64,000 nt of DNA from Companilactobacillus farciminis KCTC 3681 = DSM 20184 (GTDB taxonomy: Bacteria > Bacillota > Bacilli > Lactobacillales > Lactobacillaceae), in NCBI RefSeq assembly GCF_002706745.1, contig NZ_CP017702.1, positions 2,480,001 through 2,544,000 of the forward strand, in the 5' to 3' direction. Shown piece by piece: positions 28,816-36,348 of the stretch; the first letter of the stretch is position 1, and each line of letters starts with the position of its first letter. Position numbers and translations under genes: made by a program. Under the pieces are notes generated by a model that saw nothing but the letters and a program-made list of their open reading frames with translations, ran no database searches and was not told the DNA's origin.

Positions 28816-28829
28816 TTGCAAACGATTAC
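28816..28829 (+). promoter_or_regulatory. candidate cre site (CcpA operator)
   Basis: TTGCAAACGATTAC matches the catabolite response element pattern WTGNAARCGNWWWC. It sits just past the expected transcription start, where CcpA binding would block transcription, which suits a sugar kinase gene. Confidence 0.65.
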
Positions 28830-28855
28830 TATTAATTGCCAAGGAGAGATTTATT

Positions 28856-29728
28856 TTGCTAGTAGGAAGTATTGAAGCAGGTGGAACAAAATTTGTTTGT
28901 GCTGTTGGTGACGAAGACTACCGTATCAAGGATAGTATCCATTTTCCAACAACAACACCCGAGGAAACATTAAGAAAAACAATCGATTATTTCAAACAAT
29001 TCGATATCGAAGCTCTCGGTATTGCTTCATTTGGACCAATCGAACAACGTAAGAATTCACCAAAATATGGTTACATCACTTCAACACCTAAGCCAGGTTG
29101 GAAAGACACTGACTTTGTTGGTGCTTTGAAGAAGGAATTAAACGTACCAATGTTTTGGACAACTGACGTTAACGGTTCTGCTTACGGCGAATACGTAATG
29201 TCAACTTTAGCTAACGAAAAAATCGATTCATTGGTTTACTACACAATCGGTACTGGTGTGGGAGCTGGTGCAATTGCGGATGGTAAATTCATCGGTAACG
29301 TTGGCCACCCTGAAATGGGACACACTTTCTTGAAACGTCACCCTGATGACTTAGATTTCAAAGGAATTTGCCCATTCCACGGTGATTGTCTTGAAGGTTT
29401 AGTAGCCGGACCTACATTTGATGCCCGTTTAGGTAAACCTGGTAAGGACGTTCCATTGACTGACCATGTTTGGGATATCATGGCCTATTACGTTGCTCAA
29501 GCTGCTATCCAAGCTACCTTGATTCTTCGTCCTGACAAGATCGTCTTCGGTGGCGGTGTTGTTAGTGAAACATTCTTAGATAAAGTTCGTGTTCAATTTA
29601 AGGAATTACTCAATGACTATGTTGAAGTTCCAGAATTAGACAAATACATCACAATGCCCGTAGTTAAGAACAACGGTTCAGCTACACTAGGTGATTTCGC
29701 CTTGGCTATTCGTGAATTACAAGACTAA
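28856..29728 (+). CDS. scrK: ROK-family fructokinase
   Basis: This 290-residue sugar kinase has the phosphate motif GSIEAGGTKFVCAVG at the N-terminus, the catalytic Asp in TDVNGSAYGE, and the zinc-binding GHPEMGH...CPFHGDC segment (about residues 150-180) of ROK enzymes. It phosphorylates fructose in the cytoplasm. Translation starts at a TTG after a clear AAGGAG site. A cre site in the promoter suggests repression in the presence of preferred sugars. Confidence 0.88.
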   Translation: MLVGSIEAGGTKFVCAVGDEDYRIKDSIHFPTTTPEETLRKTIDYFKQFDIEALGIASFGPIEQRKNSPKYGYITSTPKPGWKDTDFVGALKKELNVPMFWTTDVNGSAYGEYVMSTLANEKIDSLVYYTIGTGVGAGAIADGKFIGNVGHPEMGHTFLKRHPDDLDFKGICPFHGDCLEGLVAGPTFDARLGKPGKDVPLTDHVWDIMAYYVAQAAIQATLILRPDKIVFGGGVVSETFLDKVRVQFKELLNDYVEVPELDKYITMPVVKNNGSATLGDFALAIRELQD

Positions 29729-29769
29729 AAAAATTCTCACTAGAAAATCAATCTAGTGAGAATTTTTTT
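29729..29769. terminator. bidirectional terminator after scrK
   Basis: AAATTCTCACTAGA pairs with TCTAGTGAGAATTT around an 7-nt loop, with A and T runs outside. It separates convergent genes. Confidence 0.85.
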
Positions 29770-29772
29770 GCA

Positions 29773-30183
29773 TTAATTTCTTTTTCTAAAAATAATAAAC
29801 TTGCTAAAAATATAGTTCAGTAAAACAACCACGACATTGGCGATAATTTTTACGATAAATCCATTGCCGTGCAATAAAACCATTCCAATAAACATCGTTC
29901 CTTGGTCAAACACCCAAGATCCACCTCTGAATAAGAAGAAAGATCCCATTTCTTGGAAGAAAGCTTTCCAAGTCTTGGTATGAGAATTAAAGACCCACAA
30001 CTTATTCGTGACGTAAGCAAATAGAACTGAAATCACATACGCAATCGCGTTCGCAATTTGAGAATTCATATTCAAAACGCGCCACAACAAGGCAAAGGCC
30101 ACGTAATTTACTACAGTTGTTAAGACTCCGAAAAATAAATAGGGAATCGCATCTTTATATTTACTCCACAATTCTTTTATCAT
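29773..30183 (-). CDS. GtrA-family membrane protein
   Basis: The 136-residue protein has four membrane segments with the GtrA pattern (YLFFGVLTTVVNYVAFALLWR at the start, a central FAYVTNKLWVF). Such proteins often move lipid-linked sugars for wall teichoic acid or polysaccharide glycosylation. It follows the metal transporter permease gene by 12 nt, so it may be co-transcribed, but a functional link to metal uptake is not obvious. Confidence 0.8.
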   Translation of the reverse strand: MIKELWSKYKDAIPYLFFGVLTTVVNYVAFALLWRVLNMNSQIANAIAYVISVLFAYVTNKLWVFNSHTKTWKAFFQEMGSFFLFRGGSWVFDQGTMFIGMVLLHGNGFIVKIIANVVVVLLNYIFSKFIIFRKRN

Positions 30184-30195
30184 CTATACATATCC

Positions 30196-30993
30196 TTAAT
30201 GGTTTAATTTCCAATTTTTGTAACTTAGTCCTAAGAAATAAGCAATTACTTCAAAGCCAGAAATAAAGAATGTCACTGGCCAATTGGTTATGAAAGCTAG
30301 ATATAACCCTAACCAAACTCCTATTAATGACAAGCCAACTGAAACCATGATCAACTTAGGCACCGTATGAACGACATATTTGGCCGTTGCTCCTGGCAAA
30401 GTCAATAAAACAAAGACCAGCAGTGACCCAACGATTTGAGCACCGATACTGACGCTGAGAGCCAAAGTTACTAAAAAGGCTATCGAGAGTAACCTAGTCT
30501 TCAAACCAGCGGCACGAGCCCCAATATGGTCAAATGAATCAAAAGCGAGCGGTTTATAGAAAATAATAAAGACAAAAATGACAAATAATGCCAAAATCAT
30601 CAATTGTTGAACTTCTTTGGAACTGATTCCGACGATACTACCAAACAAGATATTCGTCGCGTAACTACTTGATTCTGATGATAACGATAAAAACAGAATT
30701 CCTAAACCAATAAACAATGACGAAATCGCACTGATCGATGCTTCACGTCTGGAAGATTCGCTACTCAAACTACCGACAGCAATCGAACTGACTAAGGTGA
30801 ACAAAATCATTCCCGCTAATGGTGAAATACCAACGAGAATTCCAAATGAAGCTCCCGCAAAGCCAATTTCTGACAAGGTATGCGACAGAAATGACATATT
30901 TCTCGATACGACGAAGACTCCGACTAATCCAGCCGTTATAGCGATAAAAGTACTAGCAATAAAGGCTTCGCGCATAAATTCATATTCAAACAT
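30196..30993 (-). CDS. Zn/Mn ABC transporter permease, ZnuB-like
   Basis: The 265-residue integral membrane protein has the ABC-3 permease pattern (FIAITAGLVGVFVVSRNMSFLSHTLSEIGFAG). The ATG at 30993 has GGGGAG 5 nt upstream, overlapping the ATPase stop region; longer frames would overlap that gene. It forms the channel of the cluster A-1 metal importer. Confidence 0.85.
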   Translation of the reverse strand: MFEYEFMREAFIASTFIAITAGLVGVFVVSRNMSFLSHTLSEIGFAGASFGILVGISPLAGMILFTLVSSIAVGSLSSESSRREASISAISSLFIGLGILFLSLSSESSSYATNILFGSIVGISSKEVQQLMILALFVIFVFIIFYKPLAFDSFDHIGARAAGLKTRLLSIAFLVTLALSVSIGAQIVGSLLVFVLLTLPGATAKYVVHTVPKLIMVSVGLSLIGVWLGLYLAFITNWPVTFFISGFEVIAYFLGLSYKNWKLNH

Positions 30994-30994
30994 T

Positions 30995-31660
30995 TTAACT
31001 CCCCATCTCGAACATATCTTCAGAAACATCGCTGACTTTAACTTCTTTAAGCGTCTTATCTTCAAAGAATAACGCCCTAGTCGTATATTTCTTTGTTAAT
31101 TCATAGTCGTGCGTAATGAAGATAACCGTCAAGTTATACTTTTGATTCAATTCAGCGACCAGATCCATCAGTTGCATCTTCACTTCAACATCTAGGCTGG
31201 CTGTCGATTCGTCCAAAATCAGAATTTTCGGGTCATTCAACAAAGCTTGTGCCAAATAGGCCTTTTGCTTTTCACCACCAGAAGCCAATCCTAAAGGACG
31301 ATCTTTCAATTGTGTCAACTTAGTCTTCGTTAAGATTGTTTTAATCAGTTCATTGTCAGCTTTACGACGTTTCGGGCTGAGAGTGAACTTCAAATTCAAA
31401 CGAACAAATTGTTCAATATTCAAAGGATAATCTAAATCGATATTTCTGAATTGAGGCACATAACCGATTCTTTTGTGATTCATTTTCAACTCGCCACTAG
31501 TCTTCTTCTCAAGTCCCATCATGATTCTAACTAGAGTCGTCTTACCCGAACCATTAGGACCAATCAAACTAATAAAGTCGCCATCATTAATCGTAAAATT
31601 GACGTCCTTAAAAACTAGTTGCTTACCAAAACGCTTGGTTAAATTCTTTGCTTCAATCAC
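30995..31660 (-). CDS. Zn/Mn ABC transporter ATPase, ZnuC-like
   Basis: The 221-residue ATPase starts at a GTG (31660) preceded by GAAGAGA; this start lies 2 nt after the stop of the binding-protein gene. Walker A is GPNGSGKTT, the signature is LASGGEKQ and Walker B is ILILDESTASLD. It powers the metal importer. Confidence 0.85.
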   Translation of the reverse strand: MIEAKNLTKRFGKQLVFKDVNFTINDGDFISLIGPNGSGKTTLVRIMMGLEKKTSGELKMNHKRIGYVPQFRNIDLDYPLNIEQFVRLNLKFTLSPKRRKADNELIKTILTKTKLTQLKDRPLGLASGGEKQKAYLAQALLNDPKILILDESTASLDVEVKMQLMDLVAELNQKYNLTVIFITHDYELTKKYTTRALFFEDKTLKEVKVSDVSEDMFEMGS

Positions 31661-31662
31661 AG

Positions 31663-32541
31663 TTATCTCTTCACTATCCTTTCGATTTGAGACAGATTGC
31701 CATTCATCCACTCATAATATCCTAAATCACTTGGTAAAGTTTCGGTGAAATAAATAATCGGAACTTTATTTTTTTTAGCCAAATTAGTCATTTTAGTGAT
31801 AATACCACTAGTGACTTGTTTATTTACAACTAAAAAACTCACTTTATGGTGTCTCAGGCCATCTTCCATTTTCTTGATATCCTCAATCGATGGATCAGTA
31901 TCTTCTTCGATTGCTTTAGCAAAATGAGGATTGGCGATACTTACTCCCAAATCCTTCAACAAGTAATATGGCAATGGTTCTGTCACATAGGCTTTTTTAC
32001 CAGCAGTCTGTTGTTTTAGTTTTGCTTCTCTTTCGACTAAGCCATTTAATTTTAATTTATATTTCTTAAAGTTAGCTTGATAGTAGGCTTTATTCTTAGG
32101 GTCGACCTGACTCATATGTTGAGCCACTGCCTGACTAAGTTTCTGCACATTCTTAACTCCGAACCAGACGTGTTCATTGTCACCATTTTGCTTATGCAAA
32201 ACATCTCGAGAGAAATCAATCAGGTTTTTATCCTGACTATTAGCCGTAACGATTTTTTCAACCCAATCATCATAGCCTAATCCACTGGCAACGATTAACC
32301 GTGAATCAGCGACTTGCTTAGCGTCATTGCTAGATGGCGAAAAACTATGTGGATCAACGTTGACCGACTTAATAATCGATTCCACATGATATTTATCCCC
32401 GACAACACTCTTCAATGGTTCTGTATATGTATTAACAGTCGTCGTAATAATTTTTTTATCCGATGCAGTTTTATGACCACATCCACCTACAAATATTAGT
32501 AGCGAAAACAAAACTAATAATAGTACATTTCTTTTTCGCAT
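31663..32541 (-). CDS. metal-binding lipoprotein of a Zn/Mn importer, ZnuA/AdcA-like
   Basis: The 292-residue protein has a lipoprotein signal peptide ending in the lipobox GGC (Cys near residue 21). Metal ligands typical of cluster A-1 proteins are visible: His in DPHSF, a second His in EHVWF, a third in NPHFA, and Asp in the EEDTDPS segment. Zinc or manganese is the likely substrate; neither the long His-rich loop of some zinc binders nor a Zur or MntR site was seen. It begins 45 nt downstream of the end of repeat R4. Confidence 0.85.
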   Translation of the reverse strand: MRKRNVLLLVLFSLLIFVGGCGHKTASDKKIITTTVNTYTEPLKSVVGDKYHVESIIKSVNVDPHSFSPSSNDAKQVADSRLIVASGLGYDDWVEKIVTANSQDKNLIDFSRDVLHKQNGDNEHVWFGVKNVQKLSQAVAQHMSQVDPKNKAYYQANFKKYKLKLNGLVEREAKLKQQTAGKKAYVTEPLPYYLLKDLGVSIANPHFAKAIEEDTDPSIEDIKKMEDGLRHHKVSFLVVNKQVTSGIITKMTNLAKKNKVPIIYFTETLPSDLGYYEWMNGNLSQIERIVKR

Positions 32542-32585
32542 TCATTTTCCCCTATAATTCTTTTTTAAGTCGAATTACCATTAAG

Positions 32586-32621
32586 ATTCCGTCCTCCATA
32601 GCAAAGAAAATTTGGCTGGAA
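32586..32621 (-). repeat. structured repeat unit R4, 3' part (interrupted by the IS)
   Basis: This is the end of a GTCC-type unit reading on the - strand, from GTTCC through the complement of the long stem to GGAC. The rest of the unit lies at 34318-34454 beyond the IS. Joining the parts with one copy of GAA restores the unit. It lies directly upstream of the metal-binding lipoprotein gene. Confidence 0.8.
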
Positions 32622-32676
32622 TGCACTCTGCCTTGTCAAGTTGACATTTCAATAGAGTTAAAATTATAAAACATAT

Positions 32677-33570
32677 TTAAATGGCTTTATTCCGGTATTC
32701 CGCTGGAGTAAAGCCATTTATTTTGTCTGATCTATCTTGATTGTTAAAGTAATCTATTCCTTCTTTAACTAGATTCTTCAACTCTTCCAGCGTAGCTGGT
32801 GTAGGATGAAGATCCATCCAACGTAATTTAAAATCGTTCCACCAGCGTTCCATTGGTGAATTATCATAAGGAGTCCCTGGTCTGGACATACTTCTAGAAA
32901 CTTTATGTTGTGCTAGTAATTTATTAAAACTGTTAGCTACATAAGCTGACCCTCGGTCCGTATGGACCATAGGGTGCACGTCTCCTTCATTTTTAAATAC
33001 TTCTTCAAACATGGTCATTTCAGCTTCTGCCGTCTCAGTGGGTGTTATTATGTATCCCAATAGAAAACGTCCATAAAGATCCAATATTCCACTTAGTCGT
33101 ACTTTGTATCTTTTATTTGGTCCATATTCTATTTGTGTTGAATCTGTTAGCCAAACTTCATTTGGCTTAGTAACTTTAAAATTTTGATCTAAGATATTAT
33201 CTTGAATATATTTTTCTTCTTTTTCTTTTCTATTTATCTTTTTCTTCCGTACTTTACAAACAAGATTCAATTCATTCATTACTCTTCTTACTCGTTTTAA
33301 TGATAATTTAAATCCTAGTTTATTTTCGTGTATAAGATGAGTAAGTATTTTACCTGCTCCAACACTTCCATTGTGTTCTTCATATATTCTCTTAACATGT
33401 TTTTTTAGAGTTCTGTCTTGTTTTTCCCAGACAGTTTCTTTACGATTAATGCTTTTGTGATAGGCTTGTCGACTGACACCTATGTACTCTAATAGGATAG
33501 TTTCCCATCCATGATGGCTTTGACATACTTCCTTTATCGCTTGGTAAGCATGCCTATGCTGTTTGTTCAC
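32677..33570 (-). CDS. IS3-family transposase OrfB (DDE integrase core)
   Basis: The 297-residue frame carries the rve integrase core with D in WLTDSTQIEYG, D in HTDRGSAYV and E in SPMERWWNDFK, preceded by a helical HTH_21-type region. It starts at a GTG that overlaps the OrfA stop. It would be made as an OrfAB fusion by a -1 frameshift on the run of A in the end of OrfA (Lys-Lys codons); the -1 frame is open through this point. Confidence 0.9.
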   Translation of the reverse strand: MNKQHRHAYQAIKEVCQSHHGWETILLEYIGVSRQAYHKSINRKETVWEKQDRTLKKHVKRIYEEHNGSVGAGKILTHLIHENKLGFKLSLKRVRRVMNELNLVCKVRKKKINRKEKEEKYIQDNILDQNFKVTKPNEVWLTDSTQIEYGPNKRYKVRLSGILDLYGRFLLGYIITPTETAEAEMTMFEEVFKNEGDVHPMVHTDRGSAYVANSFNKLLAQHKVSRSMSRPGTPYDNSPMERWWNDFKLRWMDLHPTPATLEELKNLVKEGIDYFNNQDRSDKINGFTPAEYRNKAI

Positions 33571-34247
33571 TCCCCACGCTGGATTTCTTCGAATTTTTTT
33601 TCAAAAGCCTCTATAGCGTTACGTTTATTTAATTCAGCCTTTAATTGTCTATTTTCTAGTTTTAATTTATCAACTTCTGTTAAACTCTTTTCTTTGACGT
33701 AACCTCTGCGTCCTCGCTTATCAGCGAGGGCAGAGTATCCTTGTTTCTTCACGATTAATACCCAATTGCGTACTTGTTGATAGGAAACTTGAAAATGTTC
33801 CGAAGCTTCAGAGTATGAATGTTTTTGAAGAGTTACGTATTCAACTACTTCAATTCTTTCTTCAAGAGTGGTTTTCTTCGACATTGTAACGACCTTCTTT
33901 CTAACAGGCGTAGCCTTGATTAGATTCTTGTCATTATTATACTGTATTATCCAATATCTCAATTGTTTAGAAGAACGTAGTTTAAACTTTATAGATACTT
34001 CTTTAAGAGTCCCTTCGCCATTAAGATAAGCACTGACAGCTTGAATCTTAGTCTCATAACTATATTTCTTGGGAACTTGAGGGATTAATCCCTTTTCACC
34101 GTATGCTTGAAATAAGGTAAGCCAACCTCTAGCAGTAATAGGATTAACTCCGATTGATCTGCAATATTCTATAAATATTATTTCTGACTTTACTTTCAAA
34201 TAGTCTTTAATTATTTTTATCTTGAACTCTGATTCGTACTTCTTCAT
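33567..34247 (-). CDS. IS3-family transposase OrfA (DNA-binding)
   Basis: The 226-residue protein has two helix-turn-helix segments (about residues 5-50 and 110-160) and a C-terminal helical region rich in Lys and Glu (likely leucine-zipper type). It is longer than many OrfA proteins. The ATG at 34247 follows AGAAGGGA. A run of eight A near its end, in the context GAAAAAAAATTC, is a likely -1 slippery site. Confidence 0.9.
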   Translation of the reverse strand: MKKYESEFKIKIIKDYLKVKSEIIFIEYCRSIGVNPITARGWLTLFQAYGEKGLIPQVPKKYSYETKIQAVSAYLNGEGTLKEVSIKFKLRSSKQLRYWIIQYNNDKNLIKATPVRKKVVTMSKKTTLEERIEVVEYVTLQKHSYSEASEHFQVSYQQVRNWVLIVKKQGYSALADKRGRRGYVKEKSLTEVDKLKLENRQLKAELNKRNAIEAFEKKFEEIQRGE

Positions 34248-34317
34248 AAAAAAATCCCTTCTGATTTTCATCTGAAATTATTCCATTTCATATGTCAACC
34301 ACAAAGGGAGTATAGCA

Positions 34318-34454
34318 GAACGTAGTGGGCACGATTTTGAGCTTTTGCATAAACCAAGTGCGCAAAATCTCAAAACTCGACCTTATTCTAAGCAACAAGT
34401 TGCTAAGAATAAATTCACTACTGAGCCAATTTTCTTTGCTATTCCGGACTAGAT
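34318..34454 (-). repeat. structured repeat unit R4, 5' part
   Basis: On the - strand this holds the closing-stem half GTCC, the long stem half, the 6-bp stem GTAGTG/CACTAC, a 14-bp hairpin (TTATTCTTAGCAAC region with one U-U mismatch) and the second hairpin TTTTGAG/CTCAAAA with TTTTGC/GCAAAA. Its 3' part is at 32586-32621. Confidence 0.8.
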
Positions 34455-34499
34455 AGTGGTTCTATTTTTTTATCACAGAAGTAACAAATAAAAGACGTT

Positions 34500-34563
34500 A
34501 TCTAGTCGGTAGTGACAGCTTTATGGATGCTCAGTACTGAAATTTCACTTAGCGATTTATCGG
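34500..34563 (+). repeat. structured repeat unit R5, 5' fragment
   Basis: It closely matches the first 60 nt of R2 (on its own strand): GTCG, the left arm of the long stem, GTACTG and the first hairpin's left arm, then breaks off after CGATTTATCG. It lies head to head with R4. Confidence 0.75.
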
Positions 34564-34664
34564 CTCTTGTCATAGTTTGGTTATTTAAAAATGCAGAAGA
34601 GTTCTATATTCACTATATATGATTTCATTTTTTTGAATTAAACGAGATAAATAATAAAACTAGG
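34564..34664. other. intergenic stretch between repeat fragments
   Basis: AT-rich, with no ORF or other feature I can support. Confidence 0.3.
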
Positions 34665-34837
34665 ATCCAGTCTGGAGCACAAGTTCTGTGATGGCTCAGC
34701 CGCCAAATTTTTGTTAGTGCTTTAGCACTTACAAAAAGGCCTAGTTTTGAGATTTTGCGTCTTTGGGGCCATGCAAAAGCTCAAAATAGTGCCGGCAGCG
34801 TTCCAGCCAATCACAGGACTTGTGTGGAAGACGGCAT
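34665..34837 (+). repeat. structured repeat unit R6 (complete, forward)
   Basis: The 163-nt core (34670-34832) has closing stem GTCT/AGAC, loop GGAG/TGGA, a 15-bp stem CACAAGTTCTGTGAT with its complement (one G-U), GGCT/AGCC, loop CA/GTTCC, the 6-bp stem GCCGCC/GGCAGC, a 13-bp hairpin TTTTTGTTAGTGC and a second hairpin. The stem sequences differ from R3 and R4 but the pairing is preserved. Confidence 0.8.
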
Positions 34838-34846
34838 TTTACATTA

Positions 34847-34876
34847 ACCAAATTTTCTTTGCTATGGAGGACGGAA
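34847..34876 (+). repeat. structured repeat unit R7, 3' fragment
   Basis: About 30 nt identical to the 3' end of R3/R4 (CCAAATTTTCTTTGCTATGG and GGACGGAAT), without the rest of a unit. Confidence 0.7.
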
Positions 34877-34918
34877 TACTACAGGAACCCCTCTATTCAA
34901 CAATTATCCCACTAAAAT

Positions 34919-34961
34919 AGAGGTCCGAACAAAACATAAGTTTTGAACCGACCTCTTAAGA
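34919..34961 (-). terminator. terminator after the lipoprotein gene
   Basis: On the - strand a stem of about 17 bp (AGAGGTCGGTTCAAAAC with its near complement) is followed by ATTTTAG. Confidence 0.6.
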
Positions 34962-34999
34962 ATATAACTAATTATTATATTAAAGGCAAGTTAGTGCGA

Positions 35000-35533
35000 C
35001 TACCAGATTTGGAAGTATTGGCCATTAGCCGGAACTAAATAGCTACCTACTGGTGAATCGGAATTCTTGCTATAAATATTGATTTGATAACCATTCACAT
35101 CATTCCAAGTGACTTTGCCATTAGCAACGTATTGAGTTGTCGACTTGTCATAAGTTGTACTTAACTTGTCAGCCAAAAATTCAACTGCTTCTTGAGAAGT
35201 TGTTAAATTAACTGATTGTTGAGTTTGGTCTTGTTGATTGTCAGATTGATCTTGGGTTTGATCAGTCGTTGTTTGACTAGTTGTCTGATCTTGTTGCGTT
35301 TGATCTGAATCAGATTCCTTACTAGGATCTTCTTTTTCTGATGAAGCTGTCTCGTCAGTTGATTTAGTTGATTTCGTAGTTTGATTTGATTTAGTCGATT
35401 TTTTGGGAGTATTGCTTGTTGTCTGTTCAGTCTTATCGCTAGATGTCTTCAAATCAGCTGATTGTTGATTGGCACAACCTGCTAATAAGAGTCCGGATAA
35501 GCTCAACGTTACGATAGATAATCTCTTAAACAT
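35000..35533 (-). CDS. lipoprotein with Thr/Gln/Ser-rich linker
   Basis: The 177-residue protein has a signal peptide with lipobox LAGC (Cys near residue 19), then a low-complexity linker of about 80 residues rich in Thr, Gln, Ser and Lys, and a C-terminal domain of about 60 residues (SQEAVEFLADKLSTTYD to QYFQIW). I do not recognise the domain. The ATG at 35533 follows AAGGAGG. It would be anchored to the outer face of the membrane with the linker crossing the wall. Confidence 0.65.
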   Translation of the reverse strand: MFKRLSIVTLSLSGLLLAGCANQQSADLKTSSDKTEQTTSNTPKKSTKSNQTTKSTKSTDETASSEKEDPSKESDSDQTQQDQTTSQTTTDQTQDQSDNQQDQTQQSVNLTTSQEAVEFLADKLSTTYDKSTTQYVANGKVTWNDVNGYQINIYSKNSDSPVGSYLVPANGQYFQIW

Positions 35534-35589
35534 AAAAAATACCTCCTTATACATTTGCCATTATAGCGAATGTATAAAGAGGTACGCAA

Positions 35590-35605
35590 TGTTTCTCGTG
35601 AAACA
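35590..35605. promoter_or_regulatory. candidate parS site
   Basis: The 16-mer TGTTTCTCGTGAAACA differs by one base from the parS consensus TGTTNCACGTGAAACA. ParA and ParB genes lie about 11 kb away. It is just past the racemase gene and has no T-run, so it is not a simple terminator. Confidence 0.55.
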
Positions 35606-36343
35606 TTAATAAATCTTATCAAAATCGATTTTTTCACCACGACGGATTTTTTCACCGAATTCAATTGATTTATCGACGATTACTTCTTGACCATCTATGA
35701 CTTTATAAGGATGATCTGGAGCTTTTTCTTGAGCTAATGACAATTCAGTACAGCCCAAAACTATAACGTCACAATTGAATTTATCGTGCATTGTTTTTAA
35801 AATCTTATGGAATTTAGGCGCATCGACTTCACCTTTGACCTTAATATCATCGTAAATCAGACTTTCAACTTCGTCTTGAACGGCTTGGTCTCCCAAACTG
35901 TATTCAAAGCCAGCATCTTTGATCTCATTTTCGTAAACGTGATCGGCAATCGTACCTTTAGTAGCAATCAAACCGATTCGCTTAGCTTGAGGATACTTTT
36001 TCTTCATTACGCTGATAGCCATATGTGGCATATGAATAATCGGAATATCAGTGACGGCTTGCAATTCTTTATAGTAATAATGAGCAGTATTACAAATAAT
36101 TACCATGAATTCAGGCTTTAACAAACTTTGTTGCTTAATGTCTTCAGCTAGTGGGGGCAAAAAGCTAGGTTTACTGTGATCAAGGATATGTGCTGTTCGA
36201 TCAGGAACGGTTGAATGGTTGACTAAAATATAATCTAAGTAATCTTGATCTTTTTTAGTCGGCGTTTTTTCATTCAACAAGTGCACATAACTTTCAGTGG
36301 CTAAACTACCCATACCACCGATTACTGTAAAGAATTTTTTCAT
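35606..36343 (-). CDS. aspartate/glutamate racemase family protein
   Basis: The 245-residue protein has both catalytic Cys of the family, in ICNTAHYY (near residue 84) and LGCTELSLA (near 195), plus the start VIGGMGSLAT. It probably interconverts L- and D-Asp. It lies 5 nt after murE on the same transcript, pointing to peptidoglycan synthesis (D-Asp in the cross-bridge of many lactobacilli). Glu racemase is less likely, as MurI proteins start differently. Confidence 0.82.
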   Translation of the reverse strand: MKKFFTVIGGMGSLATESYVHLLNEKTPTKKDQDYLDYILVNHSTVPDRTAHILDHSKPSFLPPLAEDIKQQSLLKPEFMVIICNTAHYYYKELQAVTDIPIIHMPHMAISVMKKKYPQAKRIGLIATKGTIADHVYENEIKDAGFEYSLGDQAVQDEVESLIYDDIKVKGEVDAPKFHKILKTMHDKFNCDVIVLGCTELSLAQEKAPDHPYKVIDGQEVIVDKSIEFGEKIRRGEKIDFDKIY

Positions 36344-36348
36344 GTCTC

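Larger units (their letters stand above)
32622..34317 (-). mobile_element. IS3-family insertion sequence, 1,696 bp
   Basis: The ends are imperfect inverted repeats beginning TGC (left TGCACTCTGCCTTGTC, right complement TGCTATACTCCCTTTG), with a shared TTGACAT further in. A 3-bp direct repeat GAA flanks the element at 32619-32621 and 34318-34320. It encodes an OrfA/OrfB pair on the - strand. The insertion point lies inside structured repeat R4, and the flanks rejoin cleanly. Group assignment (IS150-like) is from OrfA/OrfB architecture. Confidence 0.9.

Noticed and set aside
32622-32650. Outward promoter in the IS end toward the metal importer
   Set aside because: TTGACA is present in the inverted repeat, but no -10 box lies at a proper distance.
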